A stretch of DNA of 64,000 nucleotides. Source: Candidatus Uhrbacteria bacterium (lineage in GTDB: Bacteria; Patescibacteriota; Patescibacteriia; 2-12-FULL-60-25). The stretch spans positions 40,206 through 104,205 of the forward strand of contig JACRQE010000004.1 in NCBI GenBank assembly GCA_016222815.1, read 5' to 3'. Every line of letters begins with the position of its first letter. Position 1 is the first letter of the stretch. The notes below the pieces were generated by a model that had not been told where the DNA came from, did not search any database, and worked only from the letters and a program-made list of their open reading frames with translations. Positions 17,301-27,047 of the stretch are shown here, piece after piece. The position numbers were made by a program, and so were the translations under genes.

Positions 17301-20300
17301 CAGATATCAGCGTATTTGAACGTCCCGCCGATCGGCCTGCAGACATCCTTGACTGACGGCACGTCCTGACAGGCATCGTTCGGGGCATTGCACACCGCGG
17401 CATCAGCCGTGCAGTCCTGGCCGCCGACCTTGCAGACCTTGCAATTCGCGGGATTACTGCAGGTCCGGCACAGGTAATCCTGCTTGTTGCCCTGGGCATC
17501 CATGCAATACCGATCGTTGTTCGCGCATTTATACATGACCGTCGGTAATTTCGGATACCACCAATCCGTCTGCTGTGCAGTCTGCGGTTTGACCTCGAAT
17601 TCAGAAGACAACTCGTACTGCGTCCCGCCGGCGAATGATTGGTATTGGTACAGCCGCGAGACCGAGAACGGATTGGCAGAATCGTATTGCGGGCAAATAT
17701 ACTGGAAATTCTTGGGATTCCAACATGTTGCCGGGTCGATATCTGCGTTCTTCACCCACGAACCGTTCACGAGCGAACCGCCTTGGCAGGTCTGGTCTGT
17801 CGCCTGTCCGGCGCACTCGCTGTTTGCTTGGCACGGTTTGCCGTCCTCGCAGCGTCCGCACGTCACGAAGCGGTTCACCGGATCCTTGGGCCAGGCGTTC
17901 GCCCCCGTGCTTAACTCTTCGGTCCACGACTTCCAGATGGAGTTGGACAATCCTTTGATGAAAGTCCCGGCCGTCAACTGCGGATATGTCCCGGGCTGGG
18001 AACCGAGTTTCTTGATGATGCTCTGGAAATCTGCCATGCGGACCGTGTCCCGCGCCATCTTTGCCTTGTTCGAATCGCAGAACAGCATCTTCCCCGCCTC
18101 TTGGGCTACGCACTCGTAATCCGCTGAACAAGTTATCGGTTGATGCTCATCGGTCAGATACACGTCGCTGCTCGAGTATTGGTTGCCGTTTACCACGTGG
18201 CAGGTGTTGCTCTGGCCGTTGATGTTTATGTTGAACGCCAGGTACTTGACCATCTGGTTGTATATCTCAAGCGTTTCCGGTTTGGCGTCAGGATTGTGCG
18301 AGATGACGTAGATGTTCGAATAGATGGAACCCGCAACATCCGGCTGGTTGGCCGCCGCGATGTACAAAGTATTGTCGTCCTGCAATGCCGGGTAACCGTC
18401 GACTAAAGTTTGTTTCGGATTGCCCAAGAAACCCTTTGACGCATACCACTCTGCCGGCGACAGATGCATCGGATTCTCAGCGATGCGCACGCCGATGCCG
18501 TCGGTCTTGAGGTCCGGCCTGTCAGCCCCGAAAGTGAACAGGTATTGGCGCAGGATGCCGTTCACCTGATCGATTTGGGTCCTCGGCACCGGATTTATAG
18601 CCAAAGCCGGCAAATCATCATTTTGCTTATGTTCGACCCCTGCATCCCTGCAATACATGGTCGAGAAATTATAGAACAGCACCTTATTGATTATCGGATC
18701 CGGATTGGTGAAGGTATTGCTCTGCAGGTTGCTGACGGCCTTACCATGCGCCCAAGCGTTGTTGGTCCAGGTCAAGGAATCCTGGAACGGCATGTCACCC
18801 AACGCCGGCCACGGATTCTCGCAGACCAATACCACGACCGGAGCCGATCCGTAGACCGTAGCGCTGGTCGAACTCGGTACGTTTATCGTGTCGTTCGTGA
18901 TCTTAATCCCGGCAGTCAGGATGGCCGTACCGTTGAGCTGCGTGGATGCGCTCGGTTGCTGCGTCACGAAACAGGATTTCTGTGCTTCGGGCAAAGTGAA
19001 GCTTCCGCAGTACCAGACTAAATCCTTGTTGTTCGACGTCCAAGGCTGCCATGTCCATTGGTATTCAGCGGTCGAACTTAGCGGTATAGCCTGTCCGTTT
19101 GCGATGGATTGCGGTTGGGCATCGAAGAACCTCTCTTCCGGCACATTCCCAGGGTTATTGAACAGGAAAGGATGTTCTTGGCCCTCCACCTCCGGCGGTT
19201 TATGCAGACCCGTCGTATCCGAGATGGTGATGACGTTTATGGCGCAAATCTTGTCGTTCGTGGTGAATTCCCAGGTTCTATCGCCGTCATGCACCACGCC
19301 CGTCTTGGTCTTTATGCCCTTTCGGTTGTTTTTGTCGGTATTGTCATCCAGTTTGTCGTCGCCCGTCAGTCTCACGCGATAAGTCGTGTTCGGAGCCAAT
19401 GCATGGTCCAGGTTGAACCCGAACTTGGTCGTGCCGTTCGGGTTGCCCAAAGGCGCCAGCTGTCCGGTCACGCCGCCCACGCAGAATTTCTCGGCTACCG
19501 CCGGTCCGCCCATGATCCAATTGACGAGTTTGTGCCAATAGTAGACTACCTTGTTCCACAAACCGGACTTAGGCGTTTCCGCAACTGCTATTTCCTTAGT
19601 CCCATCCGGACACTTTGGATCGCTGGTCTTCAAATCTACCTGGAAGTTGTTCACCACCGAGGACGAATCCATCACATCCCCAAAGTCCAGCGTTACCTGC
19701 ACGTTCCGGCAGATGCCCGATCCGGTCGGATAATTATTGGTTAGATACGGCCGACGGCGGCAGCAGCCAAACGCGTCCAAGCCCCGCGGATTATTCTGGT
19801 CATCATCCTTACAGCTCGATTCGTCCGTATACCCGCATTGCAGTCCATATGTCGATTTGCCGGTTTGGTCCATGAGCACCGCGCTCAAGGTCGATGATGA
19901 CCTTCCTGTTTCCTCATCCGGCTCCTTCAGGCCGACGATATAGGCCAACTGCATCCTGTCCACCACATCCGGCACGATACCGTACTTTTTCTTCATGACC
20001 GCATTCAAGACGGTCGAACTCAAAGGACCGGGATCCTGTGCGTAAGCTTGGGGATACTTGATCTCATCCGCCACCTTGTCCGAGGACGCACCCACTTCGC
20101 ACTGTTCGCCTGCCTCCAAGATGCCGTTGCCGCAGAAACTTGGCGACAAGGTCTTAGCAGCCGAAGAATAGGCCGGAGACGAACCCTGGAACAGACAAAT
20201 TTTACTGCATCCTGTGAGTCCGTTCAGCGGTCCGTCATCGCAATCCTTGCCGATTTCCATGAGTCCATTGCCGCAACAATTCTTGGTCTCCCCTGCCGTG

Positions 20301-23300
20301 CAGGCCAGGACACCCGTATGCAGGCAAAGCGCAGGGTCACACCCCAACGGGAATTGCGGCTCGCCGTTCACGAGTTTGCCTTCGCAAGTCTCCCCGGGTT
20401 CCAGTTTTCCGTTGCCGCACACGGCCGCCAAGAAATTACCCGATTGCGAGCCCTCATGCAGACAAGACGAACTACAACCGTCGCCATCCGTCACGTTCCC
20501 GTCGTCGCAATCCTTGCCGTCGCCCAGGACATCCGAATTGCCGCACGTACTCTTGCCGGCTTGGGCGCCCAGATGGCGGCAACTGGCCGAACATCCGCGG
20601 TAGTCATGCATAGTGCATGTGCCGTGGGCCGTCTCGCACGCCAGTTTGGACGGTGCATCGTTGCATGGGGAGAATTCCGGGACCGGAGACGTATCCGTAG
20701 CAGAGCTGCCGCCCACGCACGTCAATCCGAAGTCGCAAGCCTCCCCTTTCTGTACGTCAACCGTACCGTTCCCGCAGGTTCCGCCGACGGTTGAGAGCGC
20801 CACCGGTTTGAACAGGCATTTGTTCGCATCGCACATATCCGCCCCGTCTATCGATGGTTCGCATTCTTCGCCTGCTTTTGCCCCTGGTGCGAATTGAGTG
20901 CACGCATCCCCTTTCGGGGTAACACCCGTCGTCTGACCGGGCGGTGTCTTGCAAAAGTTGGTGTCCGTTGTCTCGATTACGCCGTTTCCGCAAACCGCTA
21001 CTTTGCCATACAATCCTCCGGCTCCGGTCGCCAGGCAGTTGGCCGTGCATCCAAGAGGCAGCTTGCTCCGGTCAGTCTTCACGAAATCATTATCAATCTT
21101 GAAGAAATCAGCCACCAATGCGTCGCTCGTGCTCCATTGCGCTCCGCCCGTGATCACCAGTTTCTGGCCGTTCGGATCGCATTCATCGGCTTTGCCGAAT
21201 GGCGTGGCGATGAAAGCCTGCCGTCCGTCCACGCTTGTCTCGAATTTTTCGACCGGTATCACGTCCACGCGGTCAGCTTTGCAGAACGCATCCGCCCCGG
21301 TCTTCACCCTGAATTTCCATACGAATCCGTTCGGATGGTTGGTCCCGGTCATGGGCACGCCGTTCAACCCTTTGATGCCCGTGTTCTCGTGCGTCTGTGG
21401 ATCCACCGCGTTCGGACCGCCACGTAAAAGCACGAAGTAGAAAGCCCCGGGTTCGAACACGGCGTGGTCGATCTCGATATCCGTTCCTCCGACCAGATTG
21501 ATGCCTGTCGCCTGGATCGGTGGGTCAAGCTCGGATTCGTAGCAATTTTCGTTATGGCATTTGCGGATCACGATATTCCCCGGCTTGGATACGCTGGCCG
21601 CATCCAATTTGCTCGAGAACATCGCCCAAACCAGCGCGTTGCTGCAGGCGATATTGCAGTCCGGTCCGTGTGCCGTCACCTGTGGGGGCAAAAAGTTAAC
21701 GAACATACGCCCCGTTCCCTTGAGCGAAGTCTGGACCAGCGCCGCGTTGATATCCACCGGCACATCCCCTGTCTCCGAATTGCCCATGCCTTTCTGTACG
21801 CATTTTCCGTAGCCGTTGCCTGCCTGGTCGTTCGAAATCGAGCCGCGCGTGTCCCCGGCTGACCACGCCCAGTTGAACAGATCGCAATTCAGGACGATGC
21901 ATTTATCGTTGACGTCAGTCGGCACCGCTTCATACGGTTCGGTCACGCCCGTCTCATGGAATGTGAACGGATTCGGCACCACGTTGACCGCTCCTATCTG
22001 CGTCGGTTCCGTGCTGGCGCGCGTTTTGAATCTGAAACAGTAGCCCAGCGCTTCGTTATTCGGCCCTTTACCGCAACTCGCCATCTCGATCATGTTGGCG
22101 CCGGTCTCGCCCTTGCCTTTCACGTTCGTGGATACGATGACCGAGTAGGTGGAGCTGGTGTCGAGTTTGATCGAAGGCTTGAGCGTCACCACGTCCTGCT
22201 GGTCGTTTTCGGCCACCAGGCTCAAGGCGAATTCCGCGGCTTGGGTCTTGGCGCACGGGTTGCTCCCCGTGTCCGTGCATTTCAGGATCTTGAAGTTAGC
22301 CGGAATCACCGAAGATTGTTCCAGCTTCTGCGAAAAACGCATCTTTATCGCCGCATCAATCGGCGCCTGGTCCCCGCCCGCCCGCCCGATCCAAGGCGAA
22401 GGCGACGGCGTTGGAGCCGGCGTCTGTTCCGGTGCGCACTGTTCGATGACATATGGCGCCAACGGGATAAGCCCCGTGGACATCTGCCAGGCGAATTCGG
22501 CCTTGGTTGAGACGGCCTCGCACGTGTCGTTGATGGACTTGCACTGGCCGCTGGCGCAACACTGGAACTTGTCCGGTGGTCCGCAGACCTCCGGTGCTTC
22601 GTTGCAGTTCTTGACCTGGAAGTTCATGCTGTTCGATTTTTGCGCCTGGGCGATGATGGTTACCGGGCCGGTCATGGCGTTCTTGGGCACGCTGGTCTTG
22701 ACCGACTGGTTGGTGTTCGAATCCACAGCCGCGTTCTTGCTCGACGAGAAAGTCACGAGCGGTTTGTCGAAGCCGAAACGGTCGCCGTAGATATTCACCG
22801 GCGTACCCTCCGGACCGATCGCCGGATCTATGGCACAGATGCCGGGCTTGGGTTGGAGCTTGGTGTCGATCTGGAATTCAAGGCTGTTCGATTCTTTGCC
22901 GTCAGCCCGTTTGACCTTTACCTGGTATGTCCCGTCCGCCGTAGGTTGATTGTTCTTGAACACGGAAGGGACTTTGATCACGATGTTATCGTCGCGCCAA
23001 AAACCGGCCGCGCAAGCTGGCGGAAAAGACGTATCGCCCACCGCCTCCAATCCCTGTCCCTGGAAGATGACTGTCCCGACGTTGTATCCGAAATATTTTC
23101 CGGACAGCGTGATGTATTCCTGCTGGGGTCCTGTCGCCGGTCCGATAGCCGCCAGTTGCGGTCCTTGTCCCAAATCCTTTTCCAGCACTTCGAACTCCAC
23201 GGCATTGCTCGCGCCTTGACCGGTCAGAACTTTGACCTGGTACGGACCCGTGTTGACCACCGGAATCTTGAAATGGGCTTTTGCGTCAGACCAGGGTGAG

Positions 23301-25027
23301 GCGCTCAACTGGCGGTCGTCCGAACCGAACCAAATCTTGCCCTGGGTGTTGCCGAAACCCGCGCCGATGGCATCCACCTCCATGCCCACCGTGTTCGCTT
23401 CTGGTTGGATGGCGCACAAACCCGGGTGGATGGAATTATCTACAAGGTAATCGGCGATCTTCGGGCCTGGATCCGTATCCGTCCTGTCCGTCAATCCGCT
23501 GCTCGAGTTTTTTATCGAAATCGGTCCGGAAACCGCCCCCTCCGGTACGGCCACGATGGCCTGGGTGTTGGTCCACACTTTGGAGCCCAAATTCACGCAA
23601 GCCTGCGGAGCTACAGCGACTTTATCGTCGGCCGGCGAGGGTCCTCCGAGGAACGTAATCGTCCCAGGCAAAATGCCGAAATTGATGCCCGAGAGCGTGA
23701 CGAATGTCCCGGCTTTTCCATTCAAAGGTTCCACGGCTTTTATCACCGGGTTCTCCACGCATTTGCCGTTCTGGCAAAAACCCGAACTGCATTGGGAGTT
23801 CGAGGTGCAGGTACCGCCCGAGCAAGACCCGCAATACTCCGGACTGTTCGGGTCGCCGCCGCAATCCACGCCAGTTTCACCCGCATCCTGCGTCTTATTG
23901 AAACAATGTTCTGCCCTGATGACGACCGAGACGCTCGGGCTCTTGGCGGTGTTCGTGTCCAGATCCGAAGCTTCGGCAGACAAGCTGTGCGTTCCTAAAG
24001 CCACGCCGGCCGTATCCCAAGTCGCTTTGGCGTCGAATACCATGGGCGTATTCGAGGAGTTCGGACCGTCCAGGCCGAAAGACGTCCCATCGTTGAAGAA
24101 CTCGACCGTGGCCACGCCGCTGTCATCCGAAGCGCTGGCCAACACATCGAACAGCGAATTCACTTTGACCGGCATGCCGTCGGTCGGATAGGTGATGCTG
24201 ACCGTCGGCGGAGCTACATCCACCAGGTTGCTGGTCGAGAAATGGGCAGTACAGGCCGGTGCGAATCCTCCGCAGGTTATGGTTTGGCCTGATGATGATT
24301 TTACCGTGTTCGCCACTTTTATCTGGAAACCTGATTCGCCGTCGAAACACTTGCGGCTCTCATTAGGTGTCGGACAGGCCTGGCTGGGCGTGAAGGTCAC
24401 GAGCGTGCCTTCCACTTTGACCGTTCCGCCGACCGTGGTCCCGCCGTCTTTGATCACTGCGATGCCCGAAGCGCTGGCTTCATCCACGGATTTGGTGAAT
24501 ACGATTTTGACTTCCGTGTTGCGCGGTTTGAGCGGACTATCGCCCTGCGGTGTGATGGATTTCACGCGGAAAGAGGTACCTGCTCCGCCTCCGCCGAAGC
24601 CGCTCACGAAGCCGCTGCCACCACCTCCGCCTACTCCCCCGCCCTCCTGCGTTGCCGAAAGCAAAGCGTTGATGACATATCGGGTTATGCCCCACGCCGA
24701 CAAAATGATGACCAGTCCGATGATGGCATTGACGATGATTTTCTTCGCCTTTTCCACTTTATCCGCCTCGCCGCCCGAAGTCATGTACAGGAAACCTGCG
24801 TACAGGATGAGGACCACCAGCACGATGCCGATGAGCCCTAAAGCCCAGTTGATGATGTTGGTCGCGATGACCCGCGGATCCGTACCCGAGAGCTTGACCG
24901 TCTCACCTACTTCCTGAAGTCCGGTGTCCACCTGGGCCATGGCTGGCGTGGCCGTAAAAAGGGCAAAGCCCGCCAGCAAGGCGGTGCCCGATATCAGCAT
25001 TGCAGAGAAAATGCGGCGGAGGTTCAT
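14381..25027 (-). CDS. Giant cysteine-rich surface protein with N-terminal T4SS-pilin-like domain
   Basis: 3548 aa. Residues 1-31 form a signal peptide (cleavage near AMA-QV). Residues 50-122 carry two transmembrane helices with LYAGFLYMTSGG between them, the T4SS-pilin-like (VirB2/TrbC-type) domain often found in CPR. Then follow: a Big_5-type Ig fold (~150-270), another Ig-like module (~275-360), a small Cys-rich segment (~375-425), four IPT/TIG domains (~428-810), further Big_5-like modules, a first block of DUF4215-type repeats (CGNGxxExGExCDDG; six copies, ~1345-1640), a long middle region, a second block of seven such repeats (~2585-3030), a carboxypeptidase-regulatory-like domain (~3085-3150) and a Cys-containing C-terminus. 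No frameshift is seen over 10.6 kb. It overlaps the upstream 628-aa paralogue by 4 nt. Adhesion or cell-cell contact is inferred from the domains only. Confidence 0.88.
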   Translation of the reverse strand: MNLRRIFSAMLISGTALLAGFALFTATPAMAQVDTGLQEVGETVKLSGTDPRVIATNIINWALGLIGIVLVVLILYAGFLYMTSGGEADKVEKAKKIIVNAIIGLVIILSAWGITRYVINALLSATQEGGGVGGGGGSGFVSGFGGGGAGTSFRVKSITPQGDSPLKPRNTEVKIVFTKSVDEASASGIAVIKDGGTTVGGTVKVEGTLVTFTPSQACPTPNESRKCFDGESGFQIKVANTVKSSSGQTITCGGFAPACTAHFSTSNLVDVAPPTVSITYPTDGMPVKVNSLFDVLASASDDSGVATVEFFNDGTSFGLDGPNSSNTPMVFDAKATWDTAGVALGTHSLSAEASDLDTNTAKSPSVSVVIRAEHCFNKTQDAGETGVDCGGDPNSPEYCGSCSGGTCTSNSQCSSGFCQNGKCVENPVIKAVEPLNGKAGTFVTLSGINFGILPGTITFLGGPSPADDKVAVAPQACVNLGSKVWTNTQAIVAVPEGAVSGPISIKNSSSGLTDRTDTDPGPKIADYLVDNSIHPGLCAIQPEANTVGMEVDAIGAGFGNTQGKIWFGSDDRQLSASPWSDAKAHFKIPVVNTGPYQVKVLTGQGASNAVEFEVLEKDLGQGPQLAAIGPATGPQQEYITLSGKYFGYNVGTVIFQGQGLEAVGDTSFPPACAAGFWRDDNIVIKVPSVFKNNQPTADGTYQVKVKRADGKESNSLEFQIDTKLQPKPGICAIDPAIGPEGTPVNIYGDRFGFDKPLVTFSSSKNAAVDSNTNQSVKTSVPKNAMTGPVTIIAQAQKSNSMNFQVKNCNEAPEVCGPPDKFQCCASGQCKSINDTCEAVSTKAEFAWQMSTGLIPLAPYVIEQCAPEQTPAPTPSPSPWIGRAGGDQAPIDAAIKMRFSQKLEQSSVIPANFKILKCTDTGSNPCAKTQAAEFALSLVAENDQQDVVTLKPSIKLDTSSTYSVIVSTNVKGKGETGANMIEMASCGKGPNNEALGYCFRFKTRASTEPTQIGAVNVVPNPFTFHETGVTEPYEAVPTDVNDKCIVLNCDLFNWAWSAGDTRGSISNDQAGNGYGKCVQKGMGNSETGDVPVDINAALVQTSLKGTGRMFVNFLPPQVTAHGPDCNIACSNALVWAMFSSKLDAASVSKPGNIVIRKCHNENCYESELDPPIQATGINLVGGTDIEIDHAVFEPGAFYFVLLRGGPNAVDPQTHENTGIKGLNGVPMTGTNHPNGFVWKFRVKTGADAFCKADRVDVIPVEKFETSVDGRQAFIATPFGKADECDPNGQKLVITGGAQWSTSDALVADFFKIDNDFVKTDRSKLPLGCTANCLATGAGGLYGKVAVCGNGVIETTDTNFCKTPPGQTTGVTPKGDACTQFAPGAKAGEECEPSIDGADMCDANKCLFKPVALSTVGGTCGNGTVDVQKGEACDFGLTCVGGSSATDTSPVPEFSPCNDAPSKLACETAHGTCTMHDYRGCSASCRHLGAQAGKSTCGNSDVLGDGKDCDDGNVTDGDGCSSSCLHEGSQSGNFLAAVCGNGKLEPGETCEGKLVNGEPQFPLGCDPALCLHTGVLACTAGETKNCCGNGLMEIGKDCDDGPLNGLTGCSKICLFQGSSPAYSSAAKTLSPSFCGNGILEAGEQCEVGASSDKVADEIKYPQAYAQDPGPLSSTVLNAVMKKKYGIVPDVVDRMQLAYIVGLKEPDEETGRSSSTLSAVLMDQTGKSTYGLQCGYTDESSCKDDDQNNPRGLDAFGCCRRRPYLTNNYPTGSGICRNVQVTLDFGDVMDSSSVVNNFQVDLKTSDPKCPDGTKEIAVAETPKSGLWNKVVYYWHKLVNWIMGGPAVAEKFCVGGVTGQLAPLGNPNGTTKFGFNLDHALAPNTTYRVRLTGDDKLDDNTDKNNRKGIKTKTGVVHDGDRTWEFTTNDKICAINVITISDTTGLHKPPEVEGQEHPFLFNNPGNVPEERFFDAQPQSIANGQAIPLSSTAEYQWTWQPWTSNNKDLVWYCGSFTLPEAQKSCFVTQQPSASTQLNGTAILTAGIKITNDTINVPSSTSATVYGSAPVVVLVCENPWPALGDMPFQDSLTWTNNAWAHGKAVSNLQSNTFTNPDPIINKVLFYNFSTMYCRDAGVEHKQNDDLPALAINPVPRTQIDQVNGILRQYLFTFGADRPDLKTDGIGVRIAENPMHLSPAEWYASKGFLGNPKQTLVDGYPALQDDNTLYIAAANQPDVAGSIYSNIYVISHNPDAKPETLEIYNQMVKYLAFNININGQSNTCHVVNGNQYSSSDVYLTDEHQPITCSADYECVAQEAGKMLFCDSNKAKMARDTVRMADFQSIIKKLGSQPGTYPQLTAGTFIKGLSNSIWKSWTEELSTGANAWPKDPVNRFVTCGRCEDGKPCQANSECAGQATDQTCQGGSLVNGSWVKNADIDPATCWNPKNFQYICPQYDSANPFSVSRLYQYQSFAGGTQYELSSEFEVKPQTAQQTDWWYPKLPTVMYKCANNDRYCMDAQGNKQDYLCRTCSNPANCKVCKVGGQDCTADAAVCNAPNDACQDVPSVKDVCRPIGGTFKYADICNNVALAEKGVCGDGVLNTGEFCELGETGSKSCTTAQNEPGHQQTSCTACTKYDIDPKHPQCVADQKCGNGRIDKHCSNNAVQGCITNVDCSGNADCVAAEACDDGVLNGSYGHCAVGCQGYGGYCGNGMMDAGETCDQGADNGKWSDKLNTNTCSFDCKGIGPYCGDQMVNGSEQCDGQSEQTPKAMCVGTSTPCDTDADCATNVECGSTAVAMNGHGIEWYKNLATTGKDIAASVLDHLLIPSAEAAPLNYTKLKSDPQINTQTYYNLIQLQKIGQQQNTIIPLQIGQNQPVIPLPGTPNTTCSGANAMSNMKYDDGKKHSVFASCAGLTYTGTDGIKRETQHVRTCKAPGSSSACQWNCWTECVPVGACGDGIKDANEECDDGGNNGDNKACLKSCRKNVCGDGFLNAAVEECDNGLQNGSPTCNADYNSSCLSCSQSCKWLASAGGYCGDGIKNGPEQCDGKDGLTQNNVAVTCKQLGYDYGWLGLATCANTCQYGGCKKCSEETGTGVIEGRVWDAVFLQVVPNARVSLMYKGIKTDEAFTDANGWFTFKAVNFNVACDSYRLVVDMYDDNVCTGVTTRPQGGCYEGNAPTFNMDYDLDEGALGGYHPYTSDIFSWTTYKQKIPKGEIYLFPRPENGRAYVAVNWNSFGQIGNITLHTILPRGFTIPGSSGNATEKTWNTCNWPEPTADGHHCTRDINPFRPGVEGNWDLGDAPYNRAICLHKAGEKLPGWSYDPATSNSGQDCPVEGKVQCLLNQGKGKTVDFCKTKNDADCLACGADITHADPNKTGGCSDGPNWENCRGVQFGPITSYVNYVPFNTGKIGFYLWNLDGDVSNMVKTKGLKAYLAVGDSLEIVQTQTGSGQYWHITDLDPAKGEFEKKNAFGSTSVTYPSNTATPIGPSNISVPDGAAYWNGMYQGGGHWCYVGCQERGLNTGPNTCPSGMTWDPSPTCTFPDNDWFHKTFGAVHN

Positions 25028-26910
25028 GGGTGTAGTAAGGTCTTACATTCTGCTGCGGTCGGCGTGTACTTGCAGCAATTGAAGCCGCTGCCCGCACCGC
25101 ACTTGCGCGCCGGATTGAAACAGTTCTGGTAAGCATCCTGGACTTCGGATGAGATGTACGGATCGTAGTAATTGAGTTTCGGATACGTACCTGAAGGCAT
25201 GTACGCCCGATGGTTCACGATCACCGCGGCCGCGCTGGGGATTTCTGGCGGGACTGCTTTGTAGTCAGCTTCGGTCCCGTCCTGCTTTACCAGCTTCATA
25301 CCCACGGCCCACCAGAAACTATCCGGCTGTTCTGTGAAACCATGCGCATCCATGGTCACGTTATCCGATGTCAAAGTCGAAGACTGCAGGAAAGAATCGA
25401 ATACGGCCCAGACTGGCTGATCCAACGGGACATTCGAGCCTTTACCCGTATTAGGATCGGCATCAGGAATCGTGAAACTGATGGCAGGCGGCGTCAGCTT
25501 GATGTCATTGGTGGTGCCGAATGACCAGCTGAAGTCGTCGGCAGGCGGGCCCTCTGCTTTTCCGTCGCCGCCCATTTGGTTGCCGTCCAACGAATTGCCC
25601 ACCACGCTCACTAAGCCATCGTATCCGTTATTCGTATAGATCGCCTGCGGTCCCGGCCCGTCGAGCGTCGCCGCCTTGGCCGTCACGTCGATGCCGCTCA
25701 ATCCCGGCAGACAGTAGATGTCGCGGTTGCAGGAGTTGGTTCCACATTTGGAATCGGTCACGAACTCCACTGTCCTGTATTGGTTCGAGACGCGATATTC
25801 GCCGCTGACCGCCGCGGGCTGTCCCCCGCCGTTCGGCGTGGCCATGGTTTCGATGTTCGAGAAACCGTCGCTCGTCTTGCCCTGGGCCGCCGTCGGATCC
25901 ATGGCTTTGTTGAAATTTATCTGGACCACAATGTTCCGCGCATACAGACCGCCGGCCGGAGGGATGACCGCCGTCACGAACGGCGGCGTCAAATCCAAAG
26001 CCGTGGAGACTTCGAATTGCCAGGCGTACTGGTTATTGGACGAACAGGTGATGGCCGGCGAGCCGTCGTTCTTCAGGATGCCCGAGTTGCCGCCCATGAG
26101 AATCACCGTGTAACCCATCGGCGCAGTCTGGCTGCCCAGATAATCCACAGGCTTGAACACGAAAGTCTTGAGGTCCTTGGTATACCGCACCTTCACCTTG
26201 TCCCCGCTCAAAGCCGTATCCGCGCCCTGCGCTGTCTTGTAGATCTTGATGAGTTTGTCATTCAATGCCCACTCCGACTTTGACGTGCTGGCTGCACTCG
26301 TCCAATCGCTCATCATGGATTCAGGTTTTATCGGCTCCTTGAACGTCACGATGATCGGCGAGTTGCGCGGCACATCTACGGCGTTCCTGTCCGGCAACTG
26401 CATATCGATGATGCCGCGACCTAGACAGGAAGCACCCGGAGAAACCGTGAACTGCGATGCCGGACCAGTCGTCCCACCGCTGATGCCTCCGCCGCTCATA
26501 TCCGCGAAAAACCCCAAGATGAACGAAGTGATGGCCCAGGCCGAAGCTATGATGACAAGTCCGATGACCGAATTCTTGATGGTGTTGACCGCTTTCTTGA
26601 CCTTCTCCGGATCGCCGGCCGCGGTCATGTACATGTACCCGGCGTACAGCATGAGAACCAGGAACACGATGCCGATGAACCCCAGGGCGATGTTGATGAT
26701 GCGCCCGATGATGACTACCAGGTCGGTCGTACCGCCCGTGACTCCCGCCGCTTCAGCCGTCAGCTGGGTATTCTGGATAGCACCCGGTGTTTGGGCCAAG
26801 CTGGGTAGTGGCGCCAAAAACGCTGCCACGAAGACCGGGACGGCGAGAAACACCGCCCTCCTCCAAGCGCGCCCAAATGGAATATGCAAAGCCATGGTTT
26901 TCTTTGGCAT
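25024..26910 (-). CDS. Secreted protein with T4SS-pilin-like N-terminus and Big_5-type domains
   Basis: 628 aa from ATG 26910 (MPKKTMALHIPFG). A signal peptide ends near SLAQ (residue 40). Two helices (~72-95 and ~113-135) flank LYAGYMYMTAAGDPEKVKKA and closely match the same domain of the giant protein downstream. The ectodomain holds Big_5-like Ig modules (NSPIIVTFKEPIKPESM, RNIVVQINFNKAMDP, NVPLDQPVWAVFDSFLQ) and ends in a short Cys cluster (CGAGSGFNCCKYTPTAAEC). It is the first gene of the operon: a promoter lies at 26935-26963 and the 3' end overlaps the giant gene by 4 nt. The giant protein may be a grown version of this architecture. Role in adhesion or envelope structure is inference. 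Confidence 0.87.
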   Translation of the reverse strand: MPKKTMALHIPFGRAWRRAVFLAVPVFVAAFLAPLPSLAQTPGAIQNTQLTAEAAGVTGGTTDLVVIIGRIINIALGFIGIVFLVLMLYAGYMYMTAAGDPEKVKKAVNTIKNSVIGLVIIASAWAITSFILGFFADMSGGGISGGTTGPASQFTVSPGASCLGRGIIDMQLPDRNAVDVPRNSPIIVTFKEPIKPESMMSDWTSAASTSKSEWALNDKLIKIYKTAQGADTALSGDKVKVRYTKDLKTFVFKPVDYLGSQTAPMGYTVILMGGNSGILKNDGSPAITCSSNNQYAWQFEVSTALDLTPPFVTAVIPPAGGLYARNIVVQINFNKAMDPTAAQGKTSDGFSNIETMATPNGGGQPAAVSGEYRVSNQYRTVEFVTDSKCGTNSCNRDIYCLPGLSGIDVTAKAATLDGPGPQAIYTNNGYDGLVSVVGNSLDGNQMGGDGKAEGPPADDFSWSFGTTNDIKLTPPAISFTIPDADPNTGKGSNVPLDQPVWAVFDSFLQSSTLTSDNVTMDAHGFTEQPDSFWWAVGMKLVKQDGTEADYKAVPPEIPSAAAVIVNHRAYMPSGTYPKLNYYDPYISSEVQDAYQNCFNPARKCGAGSGFNCCKYTPTAAECKTLLHP

Positions 26911-26934
26911 GTTGTGGCAAAAAACGTTGTCCCT

Positions 26935-26963
26935 AGTATACAAAAGAAGCGTCCAACGGACAA
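26935..26963 (-). promoter_or_regulatory. Promoter of the surface-protein/ybeY/dgkA/ftsA operon
   Basis: Minus strand TTGTCC (26963-26958), 17-bp spacer, TATACT (26940-26935), about 24 nt before the ATG at 26910. No other clear promoter precedes the tightly packed genes until ftsZ. Confidence 0.55.
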
Positions 26964-27047
26964 TCACCTCTGCCTGACTTGGGACTAAAGGGCTACCCTG
27001 GTCGTTTTCGATCTTTTTAGTCTTTAAATTCGTGATTTTCTACCGCT

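Noticed and set aside
14381..25027. CRISPR array or tandem DNA repeats suggested by the recurring CGNG/CDDG coding units
   Set aside because: The repeats are protein-level (DUF4215-like), irregular in spacing and diverged at DNA level, inside one open frame.
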